A DNA stretch of 64,000 bases from CAYSJU01 sp964431495 (GCA_964431495.1 CAYSJU010000008.1:13273-77272); one strand, 5' to 3'. Shown: positions 24,818 through 34,406, counted from the stretch's first letter. Numbers and translations are program-made. The notes: generated from the sequence alone by a model not told the origin.

Positions 24818-27800
24818 ATGTTACATGTAAAAAATCATTGTAGAATTTTAGCAGGCATTAGAACAGTTTCTCTGTTTCTGGTCTCCGCCCTTGTTCTGTC
24901 CGCTTGTTCATCTTCGCATGCCCTGGCGCCGTGGGTTGCATCCCAGTCCCCTGTTGTAAAAAGGGAAATACACGCGGCCCTCCAGCGAACTCGGATAGTA
25001 TACGCGGATTCAGACGATGCCAAGAGTCTTTTAAAGGCGAACAATTCCGACGCATTACTCCTTTCCTCGGGTAAATATCTTGTCACAAAAGAGACCGCTG
25101 ATGATGCTATGCGTCTGGTCAGGGCTGTAGTGCATGAAGACATTGAAACAATGATGCAGATCCTCGAGCAGGATGACAGATACCGCTATAACGGCATAAA
25201 GGAGCTTATCCTCAGCAACACCAAGATAAAGCAATATTACTATGACCTCTGCCACAACGGCAGAGAGCCCCGTCATTTAACACCCGAGCTTTTATTGAAT
25301 GACATTGTGGCAAAAGCCTTGGAAATAATATTCGTCGCGGAAAATGGTTTTGTCGTAAGGGAAGATTACAGGACAGAAGACGAGCGTTTAAAAGAAGCAA
25401 GATTCTATTTGGCCATAAAGCCTATGATAATGGCGAACAGGCATAACTACTTCGGGGAGGGGCTCTATATTTCGCCGGAAGACTCCAGGATAAGAAGTGA
25501 AAGTATACGTACCGCGCTGAATAAAGGCTTTGTGTTCCATCAGGCAGCCATGCCGGAAGAAGGGGGGAGCGGAGAAATAGTATTGTCATTAGCTGACATA
25601 AAGAGAGCCCTGGAACTTGCCGGGATAAGTCCCCAGGCATTTAAAAATTTAAGATTAAGTGCTGAGCAATTAAAGGCCATAACCGAAACAATAACCGGCA
25701 GTGAGAGCAACACCCAGAAAGGAAAAAAATTGCTGGACATTCTGCCCGGAATTATTGGCAGAAGGAATATATCCCGCTTCAGGGCTGAACTGGAAGAGAT
25801 GTATAACGAGATTCACGCGATCACTCCCGAAGCCGTGGTTGACATAAAACTGCTTTTACACGTTTTTGGATGGGAGCCCGGAGCCATCAACAGGTTAAGT
25901 CCCCGGCAGGCAGTATCAGAATTAAAAAAAGAGGTCGTCAAACATGGTGTAAGCAGGGTTTTGATCGTGCTCATGAATCTACCCGACCTGCAAATGATAG
26001 CAAAAAGTTGCATTGAGGGATTGAGTCAATATGGGTCATTCAGGCCAACCGGTGTAGGATCTGTCAGCGAGGTGACCAGGAGAGCCGCCGTACAGATACT
26101 TCGAAATACGGTGGCGCAGGCAAGGGCAAAACAGGGAATAGGGGCTGAGCCAAAGAAGAAAGCAACGATCATGATAGAGCCTGACGTGGAGATCCCAGAG
26201 CCTTTATATGAGTGCATCCGTAAAGTGATCACCATGGATTTCAGGGACCTGGTCCAAGGCGTTGATTATGATTATACCGAAGGCAGAAGCGTGTATATAA
26301 AGGTATCCAGGATCCTTGGAAGACCCCTTGTGATAAAGGGAAAGACTATCAGGGTGATAAAACTCAAGGGGGTTTGTTTTAACTCTGACGATAGAATAGT
26401 GCCATATCCGCGGTCACTAACCATTACCAAAGTATTTTATGGCCCAGATGGGGAGGTTGTGCGTCAAGAAGAAGCGCCGGACAGGCCGACAAACGCCGGT
26501 ACAATGGATGCGGTAGACAATGAGTTTGAGCTTATGGATATAGCTTATAAGGGAGGAGCCAGCGTGCCCATGGCGCTTGGGAAAGCCGTTTATGAAGATA
26601 TTGAATTCCAGGGCAAACAGTTAGGGGTCCTGATCCTCGGTATAGAAAAGGAGAATGAAAAGGATCTCAGAAGAGCGCTGGCAGATCTGGCGGGAGAGGG
26701 CTATCATGTCCCCGATGGTTCTTTCATGTTCAATTTAGAGCCCGCGAAGACCCGCAGAAATAAAGATAAGATAAATTCTCTCATAAGAAGAACAGGACGA
26801 GAGTATAGGAAATTACATAACTGCGGGGTCATCCAGCACGGGGCCCATGCGCTGAATGTGCTTGTTGCTTCTGACGGCACAGTAAGATTAGAGGATTTTG
26901 AAATAGGTGTTAAATTAGAAAATCCGACCGTGGCCCAGGATGTGGCGCACAGGCTTAATGATTTTAGGGCGTTCTTTCAGATGCTGGCAGCGAATCTTGA
27001 TCAAGGATTGATATATGATCTGAAAAATATATATGGGATCAACATTCATCGTGAACTCCTGGCAGGTTATCTGGGGGAATATGCAAGAGAAGGGGCTTTT
27101 TCATATGTGGATGATCCTATTGAGATCAGGAGGGTCGGTGGTGTCCGGCGGTATGTTTATGAATGTAAAATAGGAAGAATTCTGAGCAGATTGCACCATG
27201 ACAGGGACCACATTAACAGGGATCCATTATTGGTCAGCATGAAGGCCCTGGTTGAGGCCGACAGGCGCGCTGCAGGGACACGTGAAAGGACCGCTCCAGG
27301 GGGAGAGGAAAGTGTCCCTCTGGATGAGGTAAGGCGGGTTCTGCTTGAGAACGGCGTTGCCCAAAAGGTCGTTGACGAGCTTAGTGAAGATGAGTTAAGG
27401 AGGATAGTGGGGATAGCCAGGAGCGGGGCAAACCGGGATGAAAAGACAGCGGATCTTTTCACGATACTACATTCGGGCAGGATAAGCAGGAAGAATGCGG
27501 ATACGGTATTAACCAGGCTGGAGATAATGGGGCGAACGCCGGGGCCAGGCGCTCCTGCCGAAGCATTGAGGACGATATATCAGGAATTCGGCTTCAGGGT
27601 ATTTCACGGGGAAGAATTGTATCCTTTAAGAAAACCATATGCTTCTTCTACAGTGGATGTGGAAATAAGGATGCTTGAGAAGCTGGGTGTCTTACTGCCT
27701 GTAATAAAGGATGAGGATAAGCGAAAGAAGTATCACAGATTGAACGAAAGTATAAGAGGGGCCACTTCCGAAGAGACAGAGAACAACATCAGAAACATAT

Positions 27801-28483
27801 ATAATATTAAACTTAAGACAAGCAAGCGGGGCAGGCAACATCCGCTGGACCGCTATTCTATTCCTGATGATAAGATCCCGGCGGTTCGGGAAAGGGTAAA
27901 GATAGAGCTTCTTCATAGACATTCAAAGATGTCAGACAAGGGCCGGGTTACTGGAGAACAATGTCTTATCAAGGCGTGGAACGGATATGGCTCTCCCGGT
28001 TATCAGAAGGGTATGCTCACGCGGATACACAATATAACAGAAAAAGGCCCCTATAAAGTTGATTTCAGGGAAGGGGACTCGCAAGAACTTGTTGATTTCG
28101 CGCTTACTAATAAAAATAACACACATGTAATAACGATATTGCCATACAACAAGTTGACAGAAGAACAGGTTAAAAAATTGATAAATGCAGAAGCGCAGGT
28201 CATTTTCATGGATTTTGAAAAAGAAGAGCTGACCGGCTTTGACCTAAGCCATATAGGGGGCATTATCGCGGCGGGTATTTCTTACCTTAATAATAACGAT
28301 CTGGCTTTTATGAACATATACAGGCTCCTTACTGACGATAACGAACATCTTTCTATCACTGTGGAGGAATTCAAGGGAGACCCCACAAAGCTGAAGTTCA
28401 TCCTCAAACCTGTTGAAATATTAGATGCCGAGGATCTACGAAATCTCCATAACAGGATGGAACAACTCCTGACCGCAGCATAA
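24818..28483 (+). CDS. Giant exported lipoprotein with kinase-like core, Omnitrophota type
   Basis: 1221 residues, not assigned to a named family. The N terminus has a hydrophobic segment ending in LSAC (Cys about residue 30), a likely lipobox, followed by HALAPWVASQSP. That resembles the TLAPESRLSP segment after the signal peptide of the next gene. Around residues 500-740 there are features of a protein-kinase or aminoglycoside-phosphotransferase fold: RVIKLKG as a possible ATP-Lys strand, LGVLILGIEKEN as a hinge, HGAHALNVLVASDG as a catalytic loop and RLEDFE as a DFG-like motif. The last 220 residues form an unrecognised alpha/beta domain (HVITILPYNKL, AQVIFMDFE). A cytoplasmic-type kinase fold behind an export signal is odd. 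Function unknown. Confidence 0.75.
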   Translation: MLHVKNHCRILAGIRTVSLFLVSALVLSACSSSHALAPWVASQSPVVKREIHAALQRTRIVYADSDDAKSLLKANNSDALLLSSGKYLVTKETADDAMRLVRAVVHEDIETMMQILEQDDRYRYNGIKELILSNTKIKQYYYDLCHNGREPRHLTPELLLNDIVAKALEIIFVAENGFVVREDYRTEDERLKEARFYLAIKPMIMANRHNYFGEGLYISPEDSRIRSESIRTALNKGFVFHQAAMPEEGGSGEIVLSLADIKRALELAGISPQAFKNLRLSAEQLKAITETITGSESNTQKGKKLLDILPGIIGRRNISRFRAELEEMYNEIHAITPEAVVDIKLLLHVFGWEPGAINRLSPRQAVSELKKEVVKHGVSRVLIVLMNLPDLQMIAKSCIEGLSQYGSFRPTGVGSVSEVTRRAAVQILRNTVAQARAKQGIGAEPKKKATIMIEPDVEIPEPLYECIRKVITMDFRDLVQGVDYDYTEGRSVYIKVSRILGRPLVIKGKTIRVIKLKGVCFNSDDRIVPYPRSLTITKVFYGPDGEVVRQEEAPDRPTNAGTMDAVDNEFELMDIAYKGGASVPMALGKAVYEDIEFQGKQLGVLILGIEKENEKDLRRALADLAGEGYHVPDGSFMFNLEPAKTRRNKDKINSLIRRTGREYRKLHNCGVIQHGAHALNVLVASDGTVRLEDFEIGVKLENPTVAQDVAHRLNDFRAFFQMLAANLDQGLIYDLKNIYGINIHRELLAGYLGEYAREGAFSYVDDPIEIRRVGGVRRYVYECKIGRILSRLHHDRDHINRDPLLVSMKALVEADRRAAGTRERTAPGGEESVPLDEVRRVLLENGVAQKVVDELSEDELRRIVGIARSGANRDEKTADLFTILHSGRISRKNADTVLTRLEIMGRTPGPGAPAEALRTIYQEFGFRVFHGEELYPLRKPYASSTVDVEIRMLEKLGVLLPVIKDEDKRKKYHRLNESIRGATSEETENNIRNIYNIKLKTSKRGRQHPLDRYSIPDDKIPAVRERVKIELLHRHSKMSDKGRVTGEQCLIKAWNGYGSPGYQKGMLTRIHNITEKGPYKVDFREGDSQELVDFALTNKNNTHVITILPYNKLTEEQVKKLINAEAQVIFMDFEKEELTGFDLSHIGGIIAAGISYLNNNDLAFMNIYRLLTDDNEHLSITVEEFKGDPTKLKFILKPVEILDAEDLRNLHNRMEQLLTAA

Positions 28484-28528
28484 AACAGCACTTTCTTGGA
28501 TTAAGAATACAATAGTTATATCTTTTTC

Positions 28529-28557
28529 TTGACCTAACAGGAACATATTGATAAAAT
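28529..28557 (+). promoter_or_regulatory. Promoter upstream of the double sugar kinase
   Basis: TTGACC (28529-28534), 17-nt spacer, TAAAAT (28552-28557). Five of six and five of six matches to consensus. The start near 28564 gives a leader of about 230 nt before the 28796 gene. Confidence 0.7.
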
Positions 28558-28593
28558 ATGCTTAGCATTTTAAACACTAACAGGAAGGTCATA

Positions 28594-28629
28594 ATGAAAG
28601 TATTGAGTGCATGGCGAAAGATCTACTGA
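28594..28629 (+). CDS. Possible 11-residue leader peptide
   Basis: Small frame MKVLSAWRKIY with AGGAAGG 5 nt upstream (28582-28588), about 30 nt downstream of the predicted transcription start and 166 nt before the sugar-kinase gene. It has no run of regulatory codons and no attenuator that I can see. It could be a chance frame, or a translated upstream peptide. Confidence 0.3.
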   Translation: MKVLSAWRKIY

Positions 28630-28795
28630 CGATAGTCAATATCTTACCATTTCTACCTCTAATACTCGTCCAACTCCTTATTTTAAACTTTTCAATAGAA
28701 AAACTTTGTCCGCTTTTTTTTAACGGATTTCGCGGATATGAAATTACAAACTGTAAATTCACAAAATATCTATATCCGATCAAGGGGGAATAGCA

Positions 28796-31700
28796 ATGAA
28801 AAATCTAAAGAAGGTCTTATCGGTTGTTATAGCTTTATTGTTCCTAATGAACAACCTTTCTATGGCGGATGTGTTAAACACGGGCACACTTGCTCCTGAA
28901 TCACGTCTTTCGCCGTTAGAAACGCATGAACTGCTGGACTTTATGAAACTGACAGCGGATATCGTGGCCACTGTTTCGACAGCGGAGAATAAGGATCTTA
29001 CAAAGGTGGAAAGGGACACGGTCCATGAGATAGATAAAATTGAGGAAGGAAGCAGTGCGAGGAAGGGGGATGTTCTTACATTTGAATTCCGCAATAAACT
29101 GGTTTTTAATGATGAAAGGATTGTTGTCATACCATGCTATATCAGTGGCGTAAATCTCGGGAATAAAACGCCTGCTGAAAGACATTACTGGTGTTGCGCC
29201 AGAAAAACTGAAGAGGGCGACTATGAGTTTGAATTTTTCACCGAAGAGGATATAAAAGACCAAGTACGCTCTAAAGGTATAACTAACGCACAGCATTCAG
29301 ATATATCGGGAGCCATAGAAACTATAACCAAAAAGACAAGGGGAGAACAGCAAAAAGGCGCTATCGATAGATTTGTGGACCAGCAGAACAACACTGACAG
29401 GATGATCAGTGAAACTATTGCGAATGGAGAAGAGATAAGGCTGGATCCGGATGACGTATGGGTCCAGCATTGCGGGAACCTTCTGGCCGCTCTGGGCAAC
29501 AAAACCCTGTATAAACAATTCAAGCAGCTTGTGGATATAGGCCAGGTCATGTTCATCCCGGGGCTGAAAAAACCGCATGCGGGTGGCATAGGGATATACA
29601 TGCCCACGAAAATATCCTATACCCAGACGGTCGTTATCCATGAGACTTTTGCCAAGTGCGGTTTTACTGATAGCGAATGTGAAGACATGGAAGTTATCTT
29701 TTATAAACTGATTCAAGCCCGAAGGGTCAATGAGAACGCCACTTTATCTGATGTCAAAGACCTGAGCGAAACAGAGATCAGGATCGTAAAAAAAGCCAGG
29801 CAAGCCAGTTTTGAAAACCGCTGGAACGACCCGATCAATATCGACTATTACAAGCTTGCAGAAGCAGTTGCCGATGAAGAAGAAATGGCTGAGATGGCGC
29901 TGATAGAGCGCATGAAGGGCAGCGGAAAAAAATGGTATCTCGGCATTGATTCAAGCACCCAGTCAGTCACCTTTACCATTATTGATATTGAGACAGGGGA
30001 AGTCATTTACAAGCATAAGGAAGAGTTTGACGACGCTTACTATGTTGATAAATACGGTGCTGAAAAAGGCGTGCTGCCGCATCCGCACGCTCCGGAACTT
30101 TATCACACAGACCCGATAATGCTGGCAGAGGCCCTTGATAGGGGCATGGAGCAGATGAGCAGGGATTTTAAAGGTCGTGAGTGGGACCTTTATAACGTCC
30201 GGGCTATATCAGGCGCGGGCCAGCAGCATGGCACCGTCTTCTACAACAAGTTCGCGCAGAAAGCGCTGGAACAGCTTGATCCTTATAAGCCGTTAGCCCA
30301 GCAGCTTATTGACGCAAGAATACTTGCCAGAGACACATCAGCCATCTGGCAGGACGGCACGACCGAGGATGAGACAAAGGAAATGGAGGAACTTGCAAAG
30401 GGGTTATACGGTGACAAGGATGAAGCTATCGGAGCGTATGGCGATACTAAGACTAGAAGAGAAGTTCCCTCCGAAGGGCCAAGAGTATTGCGTAAATTAA
30501 CAGGTTCAGCAGGCACTCTTCGTTTTGGCCTGGCGCAGATAATGGCGTTCTTCAAGCGCCACAAGAGAGCATATGATACTGCAGATACTATACTGAATAT
30601 TGCTGCCTATAACGGTTCTCTTCTCGCCGGAATGGCGCGTTTTCCCTGGGATGTGGGAGATGCTGCCGGTTCCAATGCCATGAATATCAAGACAAGAAAA
30701 TGGATGAAGAGGTTTATAGATAAGCTGGCGCCGGGGTTGAGCGCAAAACTTCCGGATATCCTACCATCAAACAGTGTAGTCAGTACTATATCTTCTTACT
30801 GGACTGAAAGATACGGATTCAATCCAAAAACAAAGATAGTGAACTGGACAGGGGATAATCCTTCGGCAATGGCAGGCCAGGGTATCATAAAGAAGGGACA
30901 GATAGCGGTAAGTCTTGGAACTTCCTATACTATGTACACCTTCCTTAATAAGAAGGACCTGGACAGGACGCTGCTGAGCAAGTACGGACATGTTTTTGGT
31001 GAGCCTACGGGCAGGTACATGAAGCTTATATGCTTTCAGAACGGAGCGCTCACGCTGGAAGAGATAAGGGACAAACATATCTTGGACTCAGAAGCTGTCG
31101 CAAAACTTGAAGAACTGGGCAATAATGATCCCACAGAAGAAGATATTGACGCGATGAAATGGCATATCTTTACAGGGGAGATCGAAAAGACAAAGGCCGG
31201 AAATGACGGTGCAATGATGATAGCCCAGCACAAGACAGAAGATACACCGAGGATACCTTTGCCGGACAGGGCATACACACGCAACCTGGATGAAAGCAAC
31301 CGCGCCCAGGTATTTCGTGCTGCTGTGGAAGGACAGTTCTATTTGATGAAATGGGTAGCTGACCAGGTCGGACTTGAAGTAAGTGACATCAATTTGACCG
31401 GAGGTGTTTCCGTTAATCCGGCCATCCGTCAGATCCTGGCTGACATCTTTGATGCCACGGTAAATGTGCTGAAGGACAGTGACTCGGTCTCTCTGGGAAG
31501 CGCTATAAGGGCGGCAAAGGCTGACCATGACGCTGATCCGGACAAGCCGGATCTAAAATGGAAGGATGCGATCAAGGGTTTGACGGATACTGATAAGGAC
31601 AAAGCAGTCACACCTGACGCGAAGAATGTTGCCGTATATAGAGGGAACTTCTCTGATTTTGTGAGTCTGCTCGAAACCGCATTGGGCGAATCCGAGACCG

Positions 31701-33709
31701 CCCCGGCATCAACTGAATATATCGGGGACCAGGGGATCACTGATTATATAAAGAACGTGCTGGATGTTCCTGCTGAGGAGTCAATGGAGATGATCGAGGA
31801 TATGCATAGTGAAATGGATAAGGGCCTTGCCGGCGAGAAAAGCTCGCTCCAGATGATACCAACTCATTCAGAGCCGGCAGTCGGTGACGAAAGAGGAGTG
31901 GTTGTCACTCTTGACTTTGGCGGGTCCAATTTCAGGGTTTATCTTGAGGAAGTGCGCAACGGTGAAATTATCCAGAAGGAGGATGAACCGTATCAACTAA
32001 AAACAGAGCACATGGAGGCAGAGAGTCCGGAAGTGCTCTTTGATTTCCTCGCCCAGTGTATCAGTGACTTCGTGGACAAATATAAAATAGATAAGGAAAA
32101 AGAGATACCCATCTCTTTCATCTTCTCTTTCCCTGCGGACCAGAAAAGCATCAACTGCGGGATATTCAAGTTCTGGACAAAGGGATTCAAGGTAAAGGGT
32201 ATGAAGGATAAGGATGTTGTTAAACTGCTTAACGATGCCCTGGCCAGGGCAGGATTACTTACCACGAATGTCGAGGCCCTGGCAAATGACACAGTAGCCG
32301 CGTTCCAGGCAGGACGGTACAGGCATAAGGATTGTGATGCCGGAATAATCATCGCTACCGGCACGAACGGGGCAATAGTGCTGAAGATCAAAGATATCCC
32401 GAAATATAAGGGCCCGGGAACCGCGTCCGGAGAGATGGTCGTTAACATGGAATGGGGCGGTTATAAAGTAAAACGCAGGACTCCGTATGACCTTCAGGTG
32501 GATGAAGCATCTGCTGATCCTGGAAAATATACCTTTGAAAAAGCGATCTCCGGCAAGTATCTTAATGAGCAGGCCAAAGCGATCTTCAGGGATCTGATCA
32601 GCCGAAAGGTTCTGTTTGGAGGGCAAATGTACGAAGCGTTCAGAGAGGGAGCAGTTGAAGAGGAAGGAAAACGCTTTGAGACGATCATGATGGACAACAT
32701 AATTGCGGACACCTCTTACTACAACACCGGTGTTGCTGAGGTCCTGAAAGGACTGGGCATTGATTCAGGCCGGAAGGAGACGAGGGACTGGCGGGACAGG
32801 AGACTTATAAAGGAAATATGTGATCTTCTGATAACGCGCTCTGCCCGCTTATGCGCAACCGGAATAGCAGCTATAGTCACATACAGGGATCCTAATCTGG
32901 AAAGGACACATACTGTATCTATTGATGGTTCATTATACCAGAAATGCCCTGGATACGGGGACAAGTTAAGGGCGGCCCTTGAGGAGATGTTCGGGAAAAA
33001 GGCTTCAAACATCAAGATCTTTACAGAGAAGAACATGACCGGTAAAGGAGCAGCTGTAATAAGCCTGGTTGCCAAGCGCGTTCCGGATGCAACCACAATG
33101 GACGCCTCAGCGGGTGAAGTCGTTGAACAGATGAAACAAGCCAACCCAGTTATTTTTGTGCCGCAGCATTTTATCACAAAATACAGGTGCGGACAGCTCG
33201 CGAAAGAGTTCCCGGGAGCGACATTTGTCACGTTTGACCAGAACGCGAATCTTGATAAGCTGCCGGATCTTTTAGGCCGTTATCCTGACCGGAAAAAGGT
33301 GGTTGTCGGCATGGGACTTGATTTCGGCGAGATCAAAGACATGATCGACAAAAGGCCCGATGACTTCGGGGGAGTTGTGCCGCTTAACTTCAGCGACGAA
33401 GGGGTATCCGGGTTACAGAGGGACGAGAGAAAGTCCTTGCAGAGAAGCGTGATAAGCATAGCTCTTTTAGCCGGAACGCTTCCCGATGAAGGCTACGAGG
33501 AAACATACAGCTACAGGACCCTCAGGACACTGTTAGATATAGTCCTGCCGGATGGGGCTGACATTGATACCTATATGAACAATCTTCTCAGCGCTGATAT
33601 GGACACAGGGGAAAGGTTCAGCTATTTGATCAATACCATGTTAAGGCCGATTGTGCCGTATGACCACAAGCAGCTGGAATACATCGTAAATTTCCTTGTT
33701 TCGGCGTAA
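28796..33709 (+). CDS. Exported FGGY xylulokinase-type and eukaryote-type hexokinase fusion
   Basis: 1637 residues with two sugar-kinase domains. A signal peptide (hydrophobic VLSVVIALLFLMNN, likely cut after LSMA, about residue 23) is followed by TLAPESRLSPL and an unrecognised domain to about residue 375. Residues 380-960 are an FGGY kinase: LGIDSSTQSVTF, GAGQQHG, TGDNPSAMAG with the catalytic Asp, SLGTSYT and NLTGGVSVNPAIRQ. Residues 1035-1425 match eukaryote-type hexokinases: LDFGGSNFRV, FSFPADQ, FWTKGFKVKG, LANDTVAAF with the catalytic Asp, ATGTN and MEWGGY. A C-terminal alpha/beta domain (about 1430-1637) is unknown. Catalytic residues look intact in both. Known relatives of each domain use ATP in the cytoplasm, so the signal peptide is puzzling. 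Confidence 0.85.
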   Translation: MKNLKKVLSVVIALLFLMNNLSMADVLNTGTLAPESRLSPLETHELLDFMKLTADIVATVSTAENKDLTKVERDTVHEIDKIEEGSSARKGDVLTFEFRNKLVFNDERIVVIPCYISGVNLGNKTPAERHYWCCARKTEEGDYEFEFFTEEDIKDQVRSKGITNAQHSDISGAIETITKKTRGEQQKGAIDRFVDQQNNTDRMISETIANGEEIRLDPDDVWVQHCGNLLAALGNKTLYKQFKQLVDIGQVMFIPGLKKPHAGGIGIYMPTKISYTQTVVIHETFAKCGFTDSECEDMEVIFYKLIQARRVNENATLSDVKDLSETEIRIVKKARQASFENRWNDPINIDYYKLAEAVADEEEMAEMALIERMKGSGKKWYLGIDSSTQSVTFTIIDIETGEVIYKHKEEFDDAYYVDKYGAEKGVLPHPHAPELYHTDPIMLAEALDRGMEQMSRDFKGREWDLYNVRAISGAGQQHGTVFYNKFAQKALEQLDPYKPLAQQLIDARILARDTSAIWQDGTTEDETKEMEELAKGLYGDKDEAIGAYGDTKTRREVPSEGPRVLRKLTGSAGTLRFGLAQIMAFFKRHKRAYDTADTILNIAAYNGSLLAGMARFPWDVGDAAGSNAMNIKTRKWMKRFIDKLAPGLSAKLPDILPSNSVVSTISSYWTERYGFNPKTKIVNWTGDNPSAMAGQGIIKKGQIAVSLGTSYTMYTFLNKKDLDRTLLSKYGHVFGEPTGRYMKLICFQNGALTLEEIRDKHILDSEAVAKLEELGNNDPTEEDIDAMKWHIFTGEIEKTKAGNDGAMMIAQHKTEDTPRIPLPDRAYTRNLDESNRAQVFRAAVEGQFYLMKWVADQVGLEVSDINLTGGVSVNPAIRQILADIFDATVNVLKDSDSVSLGSAIRAAKADHDADPDKPDLKWKDAIKGLTDTDKDKAVTPDAKNVAVYRGNFSDFVSLLETALGESETAPASTEYIGDQGITDYIKNVLDVPAEESMEMIEDMHSEMDKGLAGEKSSLQMIPTHSEPAVGDERGVVVTLDFGGSNFRVYLEEVRNGEIIQKEDEPYQLKTEHMEAESPEVLFDFLAQCISDFVDKYKIDKEKEIPISFIFSFPADQKSINCGIFKFWTKGFKVKGMKDKDVVKLLNDALARAGLLTTNVEALANDTVAAFQAGRYRHKDCDAGIIIATGTNGAIVLKIKDIPKYKGPGTASGEMVVNMEWGGYKVKRRTPYDLQVDEASADPGKYTFEKAISGKYLNEQAKAIFRDLISRKVLFGGQMYEAFREGAVEEEGKRFETIMMDNIIADTSYYNTGVAEVLKGLGIDSGRKETRDWRDRRLIKEICDLLITRSARLCATGIAAIVTYRDPNLERTHTVSIDGSLYQKCPGYGDKLRAALEEMFGKKASNIKIFTEKNMTGKGAAVISLVAKRVPDATTMDASAGEVVEQMKQANPVIFVPQHFITKYRCGQLAKEFPGATFVTFDQNANLDKLPDLLGRYPDRKKVVVGMGLDFGEIKDMIDKRPDDFGGVVPLNFSDEGVSGLQRDERKSLQRSVISIALLAGTLPDEGYEETYSYRTLRTLLDIVLPDGADIDTYMNNLLSADMDTGERFSYLINTMLRPIVPYDHKQLEYIVNFLVSA

Positions 33710-33750
33710 TTACATTATACAAGGGGCAAAAACAGCCTTTTCACCTGACC

Positions 33751-33782
33751 AGGGGCCGGATTTATCCGGCCCCTTTGTTTTT
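33751..33782 (+). terminator. Rho-independent terminator after the double sugar kinase
   Basis: Stem GGGGCCGGA (33752-33760) / TCCGGCCCC (33765-33773), loop TTTA, followed by TTTGTTTTT. It lies 42 nt after the stop codon and closes the 28.5-33.7 kb transcription unit. Confidence 0.92.
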
Positions 33783-33895
33783 GAGTTGAGTTAACTCGAA
33801 TGCACGCGAATATTTGCCTCCTGCCGAGATATCAAGTATATTTAGATTTATAGATACTTCAAAATGCTAAACATCTAAAAACATAAGCGAAAATA

Positions 33896-34225
33896 GTGAA
33901 AAAACAGGGATTTACACTTGTTGAAATACTAATAGTAGTTGCGATCGTAGGGCTTTTATCAGGACTGGCCATCCCGCATTTTCTTAACGCCAGAAAAACT
34001 GCCCAACGGAATCTGTGCCTTTCACATCTCAAGCACATAGATGACGCAAAGGCCATGTGGGCTGTAACAGAAGGCGGGCTCTCAAGTGATGAGCCAACCT
34101 GGAGTGACCTGGTGCCGGATTATCTGAGAAAAATACCGGTCTGTCCAGAAGGCGGAACTTATACAATAGGGATTGTTGACGCGAACGCCACTTGCAGCAT
34201 TGCTGATCATAAGCTGTCGGAATAA
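33896..34225 (+). CDS. Type IV pilin-like / type II secretion pseudopilin (GTG start)
   Basis: 109 residues with GTG start 33896. The class III leader is very short: MKKQG precedes FTLVEILIVVAIVGLLSGLAIP, with Phe+1 and Glu+5 as required for prepilin peptidase. The rest is a small globular domain with four cysteines (NLCLSHL, VCPEGG, ATCSIADH) and the PVCPEGGTYTIG motif frequent in type II secretion-like pseudopilins. It stands alone: no assembly ATPase, platform protein or peptidase gene is near. No ribosome-binding site is obvious. Likely a minor pilin or a secreted product of a remote pilus system. Confidence 0.85.
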   Translation: MKKQGFTLVEILIVVAIVGLLSGLAIPHFLNARKTAQRNLCLSHLKHIDDAKAMWAVTEGGLSSDEPTWSDLVPDYLRKIPVCPEGGTYTIGIVDANATCSIADHKLSE

Positions 34226-34274
34226 GCATTAGAAGCGCGGACTTACTTTAGAAACTGTCCTTATCCCCTTAATT

Positions 34275-34406
34275 TTACAAGGAGTTCCTCAATTTTTCCT
34301 GAGGAAGCTTTACCGCTGGAGCAAAATTTCCGTCCCCGGTAAGAACAATAGCTTAAAAGTTCTCCTTGAAAAATTGAGGAAACTCCACCGATTTTACCCC
34401 TTGTAA
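34275..34406. repeat. Structured inverted-repeat region upstream of the aminotransferase
   Basis: Near-perfect 18-bp arms GGAGTTCCTCAATTTTTC (34281-34298) and its complement (34368-34386, one extra A), extended outward by TTACAAGG (34275-34282) and CCTTGTAA (34399-34406) across a bulge. Inside are complementary AAGCT/AGCTT and TTACCG/CGGTAA pairs. It could be a structured leader RNA or a miniature inverted-repeat element. It matches no riboswitch I know. Confidence 0.7.

Larger units (their letters stand above)
28484..28795. other. 312-bp leader region upstream of the double sugar kinase
   Basis: Contains a promoter (28529-28557), an 11-codon open frame with a ribosome-binding site (28594-28629), and AT-rich sequence with a GTCCGC-T-run-ACGGATTTCGCGGAT stretch. 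A 60-codon frame from 28611 is hydrophobic but has no ribosome-binding site and is not called. AAGGGGGAA at 28781-28789 serves the next gene. Confidence 0.6.

Noticed and set aside
28611..28793. 60-codon hydrophobic frame MAKDLLTIVNILPFLPLILV and on, upstream of the double kinase
   Set aside because: No ribosome-binding site, composition follows the AT-rich leader, and it fills the leader up to the next gene. A chance frame is more likely than a small membrane protein.
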